Source: Burkholderiaceae bacterium
GTDB taxonomy: Bacteria > Pseudomonadota > Gammaproteobacteria > Burkholderiales > Burkholderiaceae_C
Direction of reading: 5' to 3'
NCBI GenBank assembly: GCA_031256125.1
Contig: JAIRRE010000148.1
Location: 1 to 9,533, forward strand
DNA length: 9,533 nucleotides
In this document: one piece after another, positions 1 to 7,810 of the stretch
Numbering within the stretch: the first letter of the stretch is position 1
How the letters are laid out: each line of letters begins with the position of its first letter
Notes under the pieces: generated by a model
Told to the model about the DNA's origin: nothing
Seen by the model: only the letters and a program-made list of their open reading frames with translations
Database searches by the model: none
Position numbers and translations under genes: made by a program

Positions 1-713
1 ATTGCCACTTTCCAGCCGGCGCCGGGCGCGCCTAACCGCTGCGCGTCTGGAACGACGAGGTCGGTGAAGAACACCTCATTGAAGTTCGACGCGCCCGACA
101 TCTGATGGATCGGCCGCACCTCGATGCCGGGCGATTTCATGTCGATCAGCAAAAAACTGATGCCCGTTTGCGGTTTGCCCTCCGTGCTGGTGCGCACCAG
201 ATTAAACATCCACTCGCCGTATTGGCCCAGCGTGGTCCAGGTCTTCTGACCGTTGACGATGTATTTGTCACCCTTGCGCTCGGCGCGCGTGCGCAGCGAA
301 GCCAAATCGGAACCCGAACCCGGTTCGCTATACCCTTGACTCCACCACACTTCGCCGCTGGCGATGCCCGGTAGAAAGCGTTTTTGCTGTGCCGGGGTGC
401 CATAGGCCATGATGACCGGCGCCACCATCACCGGCCCGAAGGGCACGATGCGCGGCGCGCCGGCCAAGGCACACTCTTCCTCGAATAAATGCTTTTGTAC
501 CGGCGTCCAGCCGGGGCCGCCGAATTCACGTGGCCAACCGTAGCCGAGCCAGCCTTTTTTGCCCAATATCCTGGCCCAGCGCTGCATATCCTCGCGCGTC
601 AGGCGCTGGGCTTGATGGACTTTGCTGGCGGTTTCCGGCGGAAGGTTGTCCTTGACCCAGGCGCGAATTTCGTTGCGAAATTTCAGTTCTTCAGGGGTGA
701 AAGCCAAATCCAT
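1..713 (-). CDS. Acyl-CoA dehydrogenase, N-terminal 237 residues (runs off the left edge)
   Basis: Flavoprotein that oxidises an acyl-CoA to the trans-2-enoyl-CoA; substrate not determinable. The minus-strand frame is open from the ATG at 713 to the window edge. It begins MDLAFTPEELKFRNEIRAWV, a typical acyl-CoA dehydrogenase N-terminal helix. The mid-domain FAD/substrate signature GYSEPGSGSDLAS lies at about residues 127-139, followed by NGQKTWTT (about 154-161), usual for this family. The start is fixed by AAGGAG at 722-727, 8 nt upstream of the ATG. The catalytic base region and C-terminal helical domain would lie beyond the edge. The nearest relatives by feel are the large-subunit or pimeloyl-CoA dehydrogenase-like group, but that is only an impression. 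The gene lies just downstream of an aldehyde dehydrogenase remnant on the same strand, which suggests a former catabolic operon. Confidence 0.9.
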   Translation of the reverse strand, partial: MDLAFTPEELKFRNEIRAWVKDNLPPETASKVHQAQRLTREDMQRWARILGKKGWLGYGWPREFGGPGWTPVQKHLFEEECALAGAPRIVPFGPVMVAPVIMAYGTPAQQKRFLPGIASGEVWWSQGYSEPGSGSDLASLRTRAERKGDKYIVNGQKTWTTLGQYGEWMFNLVRTSTEGKPQTGISFLLIDMKSPGIEVRPIHQMSGASNFNEVFFTDLVVPDAQRLGAPGAGWKVA

Positions 714-823
714 TACATCATCTCCTTCGGTATCCTTGGAATTTTGGCACGCAGGGCGGCTGCGTCAATGCCGTCCCAGTCGGCTGCGGGACAGGGCAGG
801 CGCTTTATCTCCCGCCCGCCGTG

Positions 824-1000
824 CTACGGGCTGGCCCACCGCTTTAACACCATTTCTGTAACGAACTTGGTCACCAAATAGGCATCCAGTGCCTCCGGAC
901 CGCCTTCGGAGCAGTAGCCCGAGTCTTTCACACCGCTAAAAGGCGTCTCTGGCAAAACCAAGCCAAAGTGGTTGATCGACAGCATGCCGCTTTGTTGTTG
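824..1000 (-). pseudogene. C-terminal remnant of an NAD(P)-dependent aldehyde dehydrogenase
   Basis: About 55 codons that read as the end of an aldehyde dehydrogenase. The pieces [24 protein letters not shown] and [18 protein letters not shown] are the conserved C-terminal stretch of the succinate-semialdehyde/benzaldehyde-type family, where xINxFGLxLPETPFGGVKDSGYGSEGG is usual. Catalytic Cys, Glu and the NAD domain are absent, so the product cannot be active. The frame continues upstream to an ATG at 1093, but residues before about position 34 do not resemble the family, so the break falls near position 990-1000. Two positions also look drifted: FSGVK for FGGVK and GYCSE for GYGSE. It ends at a TAG about 110 bp before the acyl-CoA dehydrogenase start, consistent with a shared ancestral operon. 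The likely cause is a deletion or insertion-element event. Confidence 0.75.
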
Positions 1001-1063
1001 CCTGAGAGAAATTGAGCCACCTATAGGGGTAGTGCCGGAGTAAAAGCGAGCACGGTGTTCAAC

Positions 1064-1090
1064 ACTTTTGCTGAAGATTTCAGCAAGAGT
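1064..1090. repeat. 12-bp inverted repeat around a 3-nt centre
   Basis: The left arm ACTTTTGCTGAA (1064-1075) pairs with TTCAGCAAGAGT (1079-1090) around GAT, with a single G-T wobble. It has no T-run afterwards on either strand, so it is not a classical terminator. It could be a regulator-binding palindrome or part of a mobile-element end beside the truncated aldehyde dehydrogenase. The rest of 1000-1282 holds no gene that I recognise. Confidence 0.6.
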
Positions 1091-1282
1091 CAATAAAGAG
1101 TGATCATCATGGATTTAGTAGGCAAAATAAACAGGAGTGAGATAAATACCGGGTGGGGGGTGCGATAAATCGGGATGTACAGGGAAGTTCGGGGATAACA
1201 GGGGACACAGGACTGCAAACGCTTTTCCTACGGTGAAACACGCGACACGGGTCAGTTGTAGTCCGGTTCTCCGGCCAGGCAC

Positions 1283-1807
1283 TCAGCCGATTTGTTGTTC
1301 CAGCCAGTCTTTGGTGATGGCGATGACCTCTTGATGGTCTTCGCGTGACAGCCCCAGAAACGGGCGTGCTGGAATTTTGGCAGAGCCGCGCAAATTTCCT
1401 CCTATTCGTAGCGCCTTGGCACGCCGGGGTTTGATCACGCCGCCGAACTGGTGAATGCGGGCATAAACCCGGTTGCTTCCCACTGGTACCGTATCGCGGC
1501 CTTCAAATTGAACGGCGATCTGGTTTCCCAGATACCCGCGCAAGGTCAAAATTTTGTCCTTGTTCTGCCGCTTGCTCTTTTGGTAGAGCGGCGACAACGG
1601 TGCCCAAGGCGAACCGTCAGGCGCGCGCATGGTTTTGACCCGATCTCTGGTACTGCCCCGCAGATATTCGCCCAGCCTGGGCATCAGGGATTCGGGGTTG
1701 ACCAGCGCAGCGTCAAGCTTGCTCAGCTTGTCGGCCGCCGCATCCACTTGCAGATCACCTGTTGCAAACGCCTTGCCGATCAGGCACAATACACCCCGCA
1801 GCTGCAA
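1283..1807 (-). CDS. Mu-type phage virion morphogenesis protein (gpG-like tail completion/head-joining family)
   Basis: Recognisable as a member of the phage virion morphogenesis family that includes Mu gpG. Landmarks in order are LGEYLRGSTRDRVKTMRAPD, GSPWAPLSP, the basic linker KSKRQNKDKILTLRGYL, VGSNRVYARIHQFGG (the family's most characteristic segment), and the C-terminal IPARPFLGLSREDHQEVI. The open frame is 174 codons from a TTG at 1807. Residues 1-18 look unlike the family, so the true start may be an internal GTG, or the N-terminus may be degraded. The family's usual length is about 150-180 residues. No intact capsid, tail or lysis gene accompanies it, so it is a prophage leftover despite its uninterrupted frame. 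The family call is firm, but that a functional protein is made is doubtful. Confidence 0.8.
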   Translation of the reverse strand: MQLRGVLCLIGKAFATGDLQVDAAADKLSKLDAALVNPESLMPRLGEYLRGSTRDRVKTMRAPDGSPWAPLSPLYQKSKRQNKDKILTLRGYLGNQIAVQFEGRDTVPVGSNRVYARIHQFGGVIKPRRAKALRIGGNLRGSAKIPARPFLGLSREDHQEVIAITKDWLEQQIG

Positions 1808-1823
1808 AAAACAGCAGCCGGGT

Positions 1824-1901
1824 TTAGCAGCCCTGTGGAATTCGCGGCACCAGCCGCAACACCGTCTCGTCTTGCGGCTTTTTCCAATCCAGCCTTGTTT
1901 G
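1824..1901 (-). pseudogene. Possible C-terminal scrap of the phage gene upstream of the gpG-like gene
   Basis: A 25-codon minus-strand frame ends at a TAA 16 nt before the TTG of the gpG-like ORF. It contains LDWKKPQDETVLRLVPRIPQ, a charged, protein-like C-terminal tail. It starts right after an in-frame TGA (1902-1904) and has no start codon, so it would be the end of a gene whose front is lost. In Mu-like phages a head morphogenesis gene lies directly upstream of G, so position fits such a gene. The sequence alone does not prove this. Confidence 0.3.
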
Positions 1902-2108
1902 TCAGGCAGCCGTATAAACCACGTAATCGTGCGGGATACGAGATTTTTTGCGCCCGATACGTTTGCTTGATGCTGTATGCTATTGAGCGTTTGATCCTCT
2001 CTGACAAACCTTGGAAAATCACGCTCGTTGGAAAATGGAATTGTTCAGGGCGAGGTATTTATTTTTTTCACCGTTGAAAAAGAAAGACCGGAGTTGGCGT
2101 TGATAATT
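1902..2108. other. AT-richer stretch with no recognisable gene
   Basis: Visibly more AT-rich than the neighbours, with runs of T and A. A weak AT-only hairpin, TTTTTCA/TGAAAAA, lies at 2064-2081. No coding frame here resembles a known family. It separates the phage remnant from the Ig-like fragment and probably holds decayed sequence. Confidence 0.4.
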
Positions 2109-2549
2109 TCAATGCTGGAATAACAGCCCCCGATTTCCGGCCAGTGGCACGGAAGGAATCAGGAACACACGCCGAAGAATATGTTGCCGGGCCTGGTGTA
2201 CCGCTGCCGCCCGTACCGGCTCGGGCGCGGGCTGGCTCGCCACGGCCACCACGCGCGCCAGAACGTTGTGCGCGCCTGTGACCAGCGGCGTATGGCTTGC
2301 ATGGCTCCAAGCCGAGCCATCGGTGGCTGCCGCCGCGACGTTTTGCCAAGTAAGGCCGTTATCCAGGCTGATTTGCAACTGCGCGCCGCCCGCACCGGGC
2401 CGGCTGCCGCCACCGCTGGCGGGTGTTAGTGCCGCAGCCCTCCCCGGAACGGCGGTGGCGGCTGGCAACACCGCAAAAAGCGCCGTCGGCCCTGTTAGCC
2501 TGGTTGTTACATGGGTCGCCTGGTTGTTGACCATAGTGTTTTGTGTCAT
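2109..2549 (-). CDS. Hypothetical protein with one Ig-like surface-repeat segment, probably a fragment
   Basis: A 146-codon frame starting at ATG 2549 (MTQNTMVNNQATHVTTRLTG) with GGAG 8 nt upstream. I preferred this start over an earlier in-frame one because of that ribosome-binding site. Residues about 70-125 read LQISLDNGLTWQNVA, then GSAWSHASHTPLVTGAHNVL and ARVVAV. This matches the rhythm of bacterial Ig-like adhesin repeats (xVSxDNGxTWxxVx...WSYxTPxLxxGxHxLxARxxD). After that the product turns Ala/Pro/Arg-rich and no longer resembles the fold, suggesting a frameshift or truncation near 2170-2220. No signal peptide is visible at this start. Very Ala/Gly-rich composition makes low-complexity coincidence possible. 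It may be a piece of a large surface protein or of a phage fibre. Confidence 0.45.
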   Translation of the reverse strand: MTQNTMVNNQATHVTTRLTGPTALFAVLPAATAVPGRAAALTPASGGGSRPGAGGAQLQISLDNGLTWQNVAAAATDGSAWSHASHTPLVTGAHNVLARVVAVASQPAPEPVRAAAVHQARQHILRRVFLIPSVPLAGNRGLLFQH

Positions 2550-2677
2550 GGATAGGTCTCCTGGAGGGTTTGAACCTTGTGATCGGACTTGGGCGGCCTG
2601 GAGGCTTTCTCCAGTCCAACACAAGTCCTCACGCCATGCCCCATAATTTAAAGCAGAATTCGCTCGCAAGTTCACCG

Positions 2678-2730
2678 TTCGTCGGACAGGGGTAGCAGTT
2701 CGTCGGACAAATAGGGCATTTCGTCGGAAA
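2678..2730. repeat. Three 11-bp direct repeats with an exact 21-bp period, candidate transposon end
   Basis: TTCGTCGGACA occurs at 2678-2688 and 2699-2709, and TTCGTCGGAAA at 2720-2730. Starts are 21 bp apart each time, two helical turns, so all three faces align. On the minus strand they read TGTCCGACGAA, TGTCCGACGAA and TTTCCGACGAA. Arrays of short transposase-binding sites with TGT at the outer edge are typical of Tn7-like and Tn5053-like transposon ends. That assignment is inference; the repeats themselves are directly seen. The opposite end is not in the window. Confidence 0.75.
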
Positions 2731-2732
2731 GT

Positions 2733-2891
2733 TCAAAATTTCACGGCCTCGACCAGGCCAGCGGCAGAACCGTTTGGAGAGAATTCGGGGGCCCGTGCCC
2801 GTTCCAGGTAGCGACACGGTGCGACTTCTCCGGAAGGGTCAATGAGTATGAGAGGTTTTTGCCGACCGGCTGCGAAGATTGTGCAGCATAT
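2733..2891 (-). pseudogene. Degenerate C-terminal coding remnant beside the repeats, family not recognised
   Basis: A 52-codon minus-strand frame without a start codon, bounded upstream by an in-frame TGA (2892-2894), ends 2 bp from the repeat array. It contains GRQKPLILIDPSGEVAPCRY, LERARAPEFSPNGSAAGLVE and AVKF. This looks more protein-like than the longer overlapping minus-strand frame from 2998. The longer frame reads plausibly before about 2890 (MAARRNWQAVEYAAQ), so one frameshift could join the two. No family is identified. Being next to the repeats, it could be the tail of a transposon gene. Confidence 0.3.
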
Positions 2892-2894
2892 TCA

Positions 2895-3092
2895 ACAGCT
2901 TGCCAATTACGCCGCGCGGCCATTCGCGCCCCGATTGCGCTGCTGCCTGACGTTGGAGCGACTAATCCCAGTATGTTGTCTCGCAAATACCTGAACATGA
3001 AATCGAGTCTTTCACGTCATGGCGGCGTTGCAAATCCGCGCGATACCTGCGGATATTGCTGCGGTTTGCGCCTTGCCCTGACGCGAAATACA
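2895..3092. other. Gene-poor stretch upstream of the ilv promoter
   Basis: Short frames exist on both strands, but none resembles a known protein and none has a convincing ribosome-binding site. On the minus strand, FRVRARRKPQQYPQVSRGFA (ending near 3022) and MFRYLRDNILGL (from 2998) may be further fragments of decayed coding sequence. Confidence 0.3.
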
Positions 3093-3121
3093 TTGATTTC
3101 ATCGCGTTGGGGGTGCATAAT
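3093..3121 (+). promoter_or_regulatory. Sigma70-type promoter for the ilvB-ilvH-ilvC operon
   Basis: TTGATT (3093-3098) and CATAAT (3116-3121) are separated by exactly 17 bp, matching TTGACA/TATAAT at 4/6 and 5/6 positions. Transcription would start near 3128, giving a leader of about 140 nt before ilvB. The leader shows no run of Ile/Val/Leu codons: its only short frame, starting MHASTRQTGHRR at 3121, has no such run. Classical leader-peptide attenuation is therefore not evident here. A small GAGAA/TTCTC palindrome lies close to the start codon. Confidence 0.6.
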
Positions 3122-3269
3122 GCATGCTTCCACAAGGCAAACGGGTCACCGCAGGGCCGATAAGTTCCGGTTCGTGGCGTGTGGTCTCAAGTTCTGACGC
3201 GGCTCCACAAGGGCTGGCGAGGGGCACCCAAGGTTTTTCCGTAGAGAAATTCTCGAAAGGTTCATCATC

Positions 3270-5054
3270 ATGAATAGCAGTAACAAGGCCGAATCGGCAG
3301 CGACCTCCGCCGCAGCGGCAACAGACGAGGCGCCGCAGGAACTGCGCGGCGCGGAAATTCTCATCAAGGCCTTGCAGGCCGAAGGCGTGGAGCGCGTCTG
3401 GGGCTATCCTGGCGGCGCGGTATTGCACATCTATGACGCGCTGTACAAGCAAAGCAACATCCAGCACGTACTGGTGCGCCATGAACAGGCCGCCGTGCAC
3501 GCCGCCGACGGCTATGCCCGCGCTACGGGCGACGTGGGCGTGGCGCTGGTGACCTCCGGCCCAGGCGTAACCAACGCGCTGACGGGCATCGCCACGGCCT
3601 ATATGGATTCAAGCCCGATTGTCATCATCAGCGGGCAGGTGCCTACCGGCTACATCGGGCAGGACGCTTTTCAGGAATGCGACGCGGTGGGCATTACGCG
3701 GCCGGTAGTCAAGCACAACTTCCTGGTCAAGGACGTGCGCAAGATGGCCGAAACGGTCAAGAAAGCGTTCCACATTGCGCGCTCGGGCCGCCCCGGCCCG
3801 GTGCTGATCGACATTCCCAAGGACGTGTCGTTCGCCAAGACGGCGTTCGAGGGCTATCCCGATAACGTTCCCATGCGCTCGTACAACCCGGTCAGGAAAG
3901 GGCACGCCGGCCAGATTCGCAAAGCCATGCAGTTGTTGCTGGCGGCCAAGCGCCCCTATCTCTACACCGGCGGCGGCGTGGTGCTGGGCAATGCCAGCAA
4001 CCAACTGCGCGCGCTGGTCGATGCGCTGGGTTTCCCCGTGACCAGCACGCTGATGGGGCTGGGCGCCTTCCCCGGCACCGACCGGCGCTTTCTAGGTATG
4101 CCGGGTATGCACGGCACTTATGAAGCCAATATGTCCATGCAACACTGCGACGTGCTGCTGGCCGTGGGTGCGCGTTTTGACGACCGGGTCATCGGCAATC
4201 CCAAGCACTTCATGCAAGCTGACCGCAAGATCATCCACATCGACATCGACCCCTCGTCGATCAGCAAGCGGGTGAAGGTGGACGTGCCCATCGTCGGCGA
4301 CGTGAAAGATGTGCTGGCCGATCTGGCCGACATGATCCGCGAAAGCGCCGCCAAGCCCGACGAGCAGGCGCTGGCGGCCTGGTGGGCGCAAATCGAACAG
4401 TGGCGCGGGCGCCGGTGCTTGGATTACGACCGCGACAACAAGGATGTGGTCAAGCCCCAGCGCGTGATCGAAACGCTGTGGAACCTGACCCGCGATACCG
4501 ATACTTACATCACATCCGATGTGGGGCAGCACCAGATGTGGGCCGCGCAGTACTACAAGTTCGACCAGCCGCGGCGCTGGATTAATTCCGGCGGTCTGGG
4601 CACCATGGGGGTGGGCGTGCCGTTCGCCATGGGCATCAAGCTGGCGCGCCCGCAAAGCGAAGTGTTTTGCGTTACCGGCGAAGGCTCGGTGCAAATGTGC
4701 ATACAGGAGCTTTCCACCTGTCTGCAATACAACACGCCGATCAAGATCGTCTCACTCAACAACCGCTACCTGGGCATGGTGCGGCAGTGGCAGGAGATCG
4801 AATACGCGGGCCGCTACAGCCAGAGCTACATGGACGCGCTGCCCAACTTCGTCAAACTGGCCGAAGCGTATGGGCACGTGGGTATGCTCATCGAGCGGCC
4901 GCAGGACATCGAACCGGCGCTGCGCGAAGCGCGCAAGCTCAAGGACCGCACGGTGTTCATGGACTTCCGCACCGACCCGACCGAAAACGTCTTTCCGATG
5001 GTGCAGGCCGGCAAAGGTATTACCGAAATGCTGCTGGGAGCGGAGGATCTGTAA
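3270..5054 (+). CDS. ilvB: Acetolactate synthase large (catalytic) subunit, IlvB/IlvI type
   Basis: ThDP-dependent enzyme that condenses two pyruvates to acetolactate, or pyruvate and 2-oxobutyrate to acetohydroxybutyrate: the first common step to Val/Leu/Ile, in the cytoplasm. It has 594 residues, full length for the family. Order: N-terminal ThDP domain (about 26-190) with GYPGGAVLHIYDAL and the catalytic Glu72 in LVRHEQAAVHAADGYARATG; central FAD-binding domain (about 215-350); C-terminal ThDP domain (about 410-560) with the cofactor motif G470-E-G...N497-N498. GEG instead of GDG is a conservative change, which I believe also occurs in related betaproteobacterial enzymes. A Ser/Ala-rich tail of about 25 residues precedes the core. 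ATG 3270 has AAAGG 9 nt upstream. First gene of the operon, with IlvH as its partner. It resembles E. coli IlvI (isozyme III), so it may be annotated ilvI. Confidence 0.97.
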   Translation: MNSSNKAESAATSAAAATDEAPQELRGAEILIKALQAEGVERVWGYPGGAVLHIYDALYKQSNIQHVLVRHEQAAVHAADGYARATGDVGVALVTSGPGVTNALTGIATAYMDSSPIVIISGQVPTGYIGQDAFQECDAVGITRPVVKHNFLVKDVRKMAETVKKAFHIARSGRPGPVLIDIPKDVSFAKTAFEGYPDNVPMRSYNPVRKGHAGQIRKAMQLLLAAKRPYLYTGGGVVLGNASNQLRALVDALGFPVTSTLMGLGAFPGTDRRFLGMPGMHGTYEANMSMQHCDVLLAVGARFDDRVIGNPKHFMQADRKIIHIDIDPSSISKRVKVDVPIVGDVKDVLADLADMIRESAAKPDEQALAAWWAQIEQWRGRRCLDYDRDNKDVVKPQRVIETLWNLTRDTDTYITSDVGQHQMWAAQYYKFDQPRRWINSGGLGTMGVGVPFAMGIKLARPQSEVFCVTGEGSVQMCIQELSTCLQYNTPIKIVSLNNRYLGMVRQWQEIEYAGRYSQSYMDALPNFVKLAEAYGHVGMLIERPQDIEPALREARKLKDRTVFMDFRTDPTENVFPMVQAGKGITEMLLGAEDL

Positions 5055-5180
5055 AGTGCAAAGCGCGGGGAACTGGCGGTTTACCCTTGTTTCCCGCATT
5101 GACCCTGGACGAATCGATTGTTCGCCAAGCCCGTCGCTTTCCGGCGCGGGGGCAGGCGAGTGAAAAGAGGAATCGAAATC

Positions 5181-6735
<1,555 letters not shown>

Positions 6736-6766
6736 GGAAGAATGGCGGTTGAACCGCTTTGTCCGC

Positions 6767-6794
6767 AAGGCCACGCGTTTGCGTGGCCTTTTTT
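6767..6794 (+). terminator. Intrinsic terminator of the ilv operon
   Basis: A perfect 10-bp stem AAGGCCACGC/GCGTGGCCTT (6767-6776 and 6781-6790) with a GTTT loop, followed by a T-run through 6794. It separates ilvC from pssA, implying that most ilv transcription stops before pssA. Confidence 0.9.
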
Positions 6795-6809
6795 CATGTG
6801 ACCGTCATT

Positions 6810-6815
6810 TACACT
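6810..6815 (+). promoter_or_regulatory. Possible -10 box of a pssA promoter giving a near-leaderless mRNA
   Basis: TACACT matches TATAAT at 4/6 positions and ends 7 bp before the pssA ATG. A transcript starting 6-8 nt downstream would begin at or next to the start codon. No good -35 is seen at 16-18 bp, and no Shine-Dalgarno sequence precedes the ATG. This is inference from spacing only. Confidence 0.3.
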
Positions 6816-6822
6816 AGCCCAG

Positions 6823-7692
6823 ATGAACTCACGGTTGCCTGATTTCAAACCTCACGATTTCGTCGAAGAAGACGAAGATCTGCCCGCCGCCTTGCCGCGC
6901 TCGCGTCGCAAGGGTATCTACATGCTGCCCAACCTGTTCACACTGGCGGCGTTGTTCGGTGGCTTTTACGCCATCGTGATGGCGATGGATGGGCATTTCG
7001 GTTTGGCTACGCTGGGCATCTACGCTGCCATGCTGTTCGACAGCCTCGATGGCCGCGTGGCGCGCATGACGCACACGCAAAGCGCGTTCGGCGAGCAGAT
7101 GGACTCGCTGGCGGATATGGTGTCCTTTGGCGCCGCGCCGGCGCTCATCGCGTATGAATGGTCGCTCAAAGGGTTGGGCCGTTGGGGCTGGATCGCGGCC
7201 TTCGTTTATTGCGCCTGCGCGGCGCTGCGGCTGGCGCGCTTCAACGTCAACACTGCCGTGGTGGACAAACGCTGGTTCCAGGGCCTGCCCTCGCCACCAG
7301 CGGCGGGGCTGGTGGTGAACTTCGTCTGGCTGATAAACAGCTTCAACGGCGGCGTATCGGGTCAGCCAGCCGGCATTTTGTCCTGGCACGCGGTGGAATG
7401 GATCATGTTTGTTATTACGCTCTACGCTGGGCTAACCATGACAACCAATACGCCGTTTTACAGCATCAAGGACATCAGCGGGCGTAAAACCATGCCTTTT
7501 GTCGCGACTGTCCTGATCGTCATCTTCATCGCGCTCATCAACATCGACCCGCCGCGGGTGTTGTTCACGATAGCCGTCATTTACGGCCTAAGCGGCTATG
7601 TCGTTTACGCTTGGCGCAAGGCCAAAGGCTTGCCCACCAGCGTTATCAGCGTTTCCACCGACGAGCCTGATGAGCGGGGGCTGCATCAATAG
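6823..7692 (+). CDS. pssA: CDP-diacylglycerol-serine O-phosphatidyltransferase (phosphatidylserine synthase, membrane type)
   Basis: Transfers phosphatidate from CDP-diacylglycerol to L-serine to make phosphatidylserine, the precursor of phosphatidylethanolamine, at the inner membrane. It has 289 residues. A charged N-terminus (Glu/Asp then RSRRK, about 7-30) precedes MLPNLFTLAALFGGFYAIV (first membrane segment, about 34-54). The CDP-alcohol phosphotransferase motif DxxDGxxAR(x8)GxxxDxxxD is complete: D73, D76, G77, R81, G90, D94 and D98. About six further hydrophobic segments follow (about 58-72, 122-136, 160-173, 192-206, 225-241, 246-264), with a basic, polar C-terminus. ATG 6823 lacks a Shine-Dalgarno sequence, but the N-terminal extension is normal in Burkholderiales homologues. 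pssA next to ilvC is common there, usually with psd between them and leuA after; both are missing here. Confidence 0.95.
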   Translation: MNSRLPDFKPHDFVEEDEDLPAALPRSRRKGIYMLPNLFTLAALFGGFYAIVMAMDGHFGLATLGIYAAMLFDSLDGRVARMTHTQSAFGEQMDSLADMVSFGAAPALIAYEWSLKGLGRWGWIAAFVYCACAALRLARFNVNTAVVDKRWFQGLPSPPAAGLVVNFVWLINSFNGGVSGQPAGILSWHAVEWIMFVITLYAGLTMTTNTPFYSIKDISGRKTMPFVATVLIVIFIALINIDPPRVLFTIAVIYGLSGYVVYAWRKAKGLPTSVISVSTDEPDERGLHQ

Positions 7693-7795
7693 CGCTGTTG
7701 CGCGCACAGCATGGCGCGCGCGATGGTGCTTGCGCGAGGTTCCATCCTTGCTGAACGCTGTAAATTTGACACGGCGCAAAAAACAAGCGATTTGG

Positions 7796-7804
7796 TGTTA
7801 CAAT
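7796..7804 (+). promoter_or_regulatory. Extended -10 promoter of the 7811-7927 RNA
   Basis: TGTTACAAT is a TGn-TACAAT extended -10 element, matching TATAAT at 5/6 positions. Transcription would begin near 7811. A TTGACA at 7766-7771 lies 27 bp from this -10 box, too far for a normal -35, so the extended -10 would have to suffice or the TTGACA belongs to something else. Confidence 0.5.
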
Positions 7805-7810
7805 ACTTGT

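Noticed and set aside
1115..1282. 55-codon minus-strand frame starting GTG right after the gpG-like stop
   Set aside because: TGAGTG adjacency looked like coupling, but the product is Pro-rich and unlike any phage protein I know, and no ribosome-binding site is clear.
1451..2077. 208-codon plus-strand frame opposite the phage gpG-like gene
   Set aside because: No family resemblance. The minus strand carries the recognisable phage protein.
2064..2081. TTTTTCA/TGAAAAA hairpin as a terminator of the Ig-like fragment
   Set aside because: Stem is almost purely A/T with only 7 bp, too weak to support a terminator call.
2678..2730. CRISPR array
   Set aside because: Repeat units of 11 bp with 10-bp gaps and only three copies are far too short for CRISPR repeats and spacers.
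2859..3197. 112-codon plus-strand frame across the ilv promoter region
   Set aside because: No recognised domain, no ribosome-binding site, and it would place coding sequence through the ilv promoter. Its tail was checked as a leader peptide and has no Ile/Val/Leu run.
4092..4727. 211-codon minus-strand frame opposite ilvB
   Set aside because: Antisense shadow of ilvB, with no motif and no ribosome-binding site.
4519..5163. 214-codon plus-strand frame overlapping ilvB in another register
   Set aside because: Product is dominated by Arg/Trp/Ser from shifted codons of ilvB, and the real frame has clear motifs.
7766..7771. TTGACA as the -35 of the RNA promoter
   Set aside because: It lies 27 bp from the TACAAT box, and no acceptable -10 lies at 16-18 bp, so the extended -10 is the better explanation.
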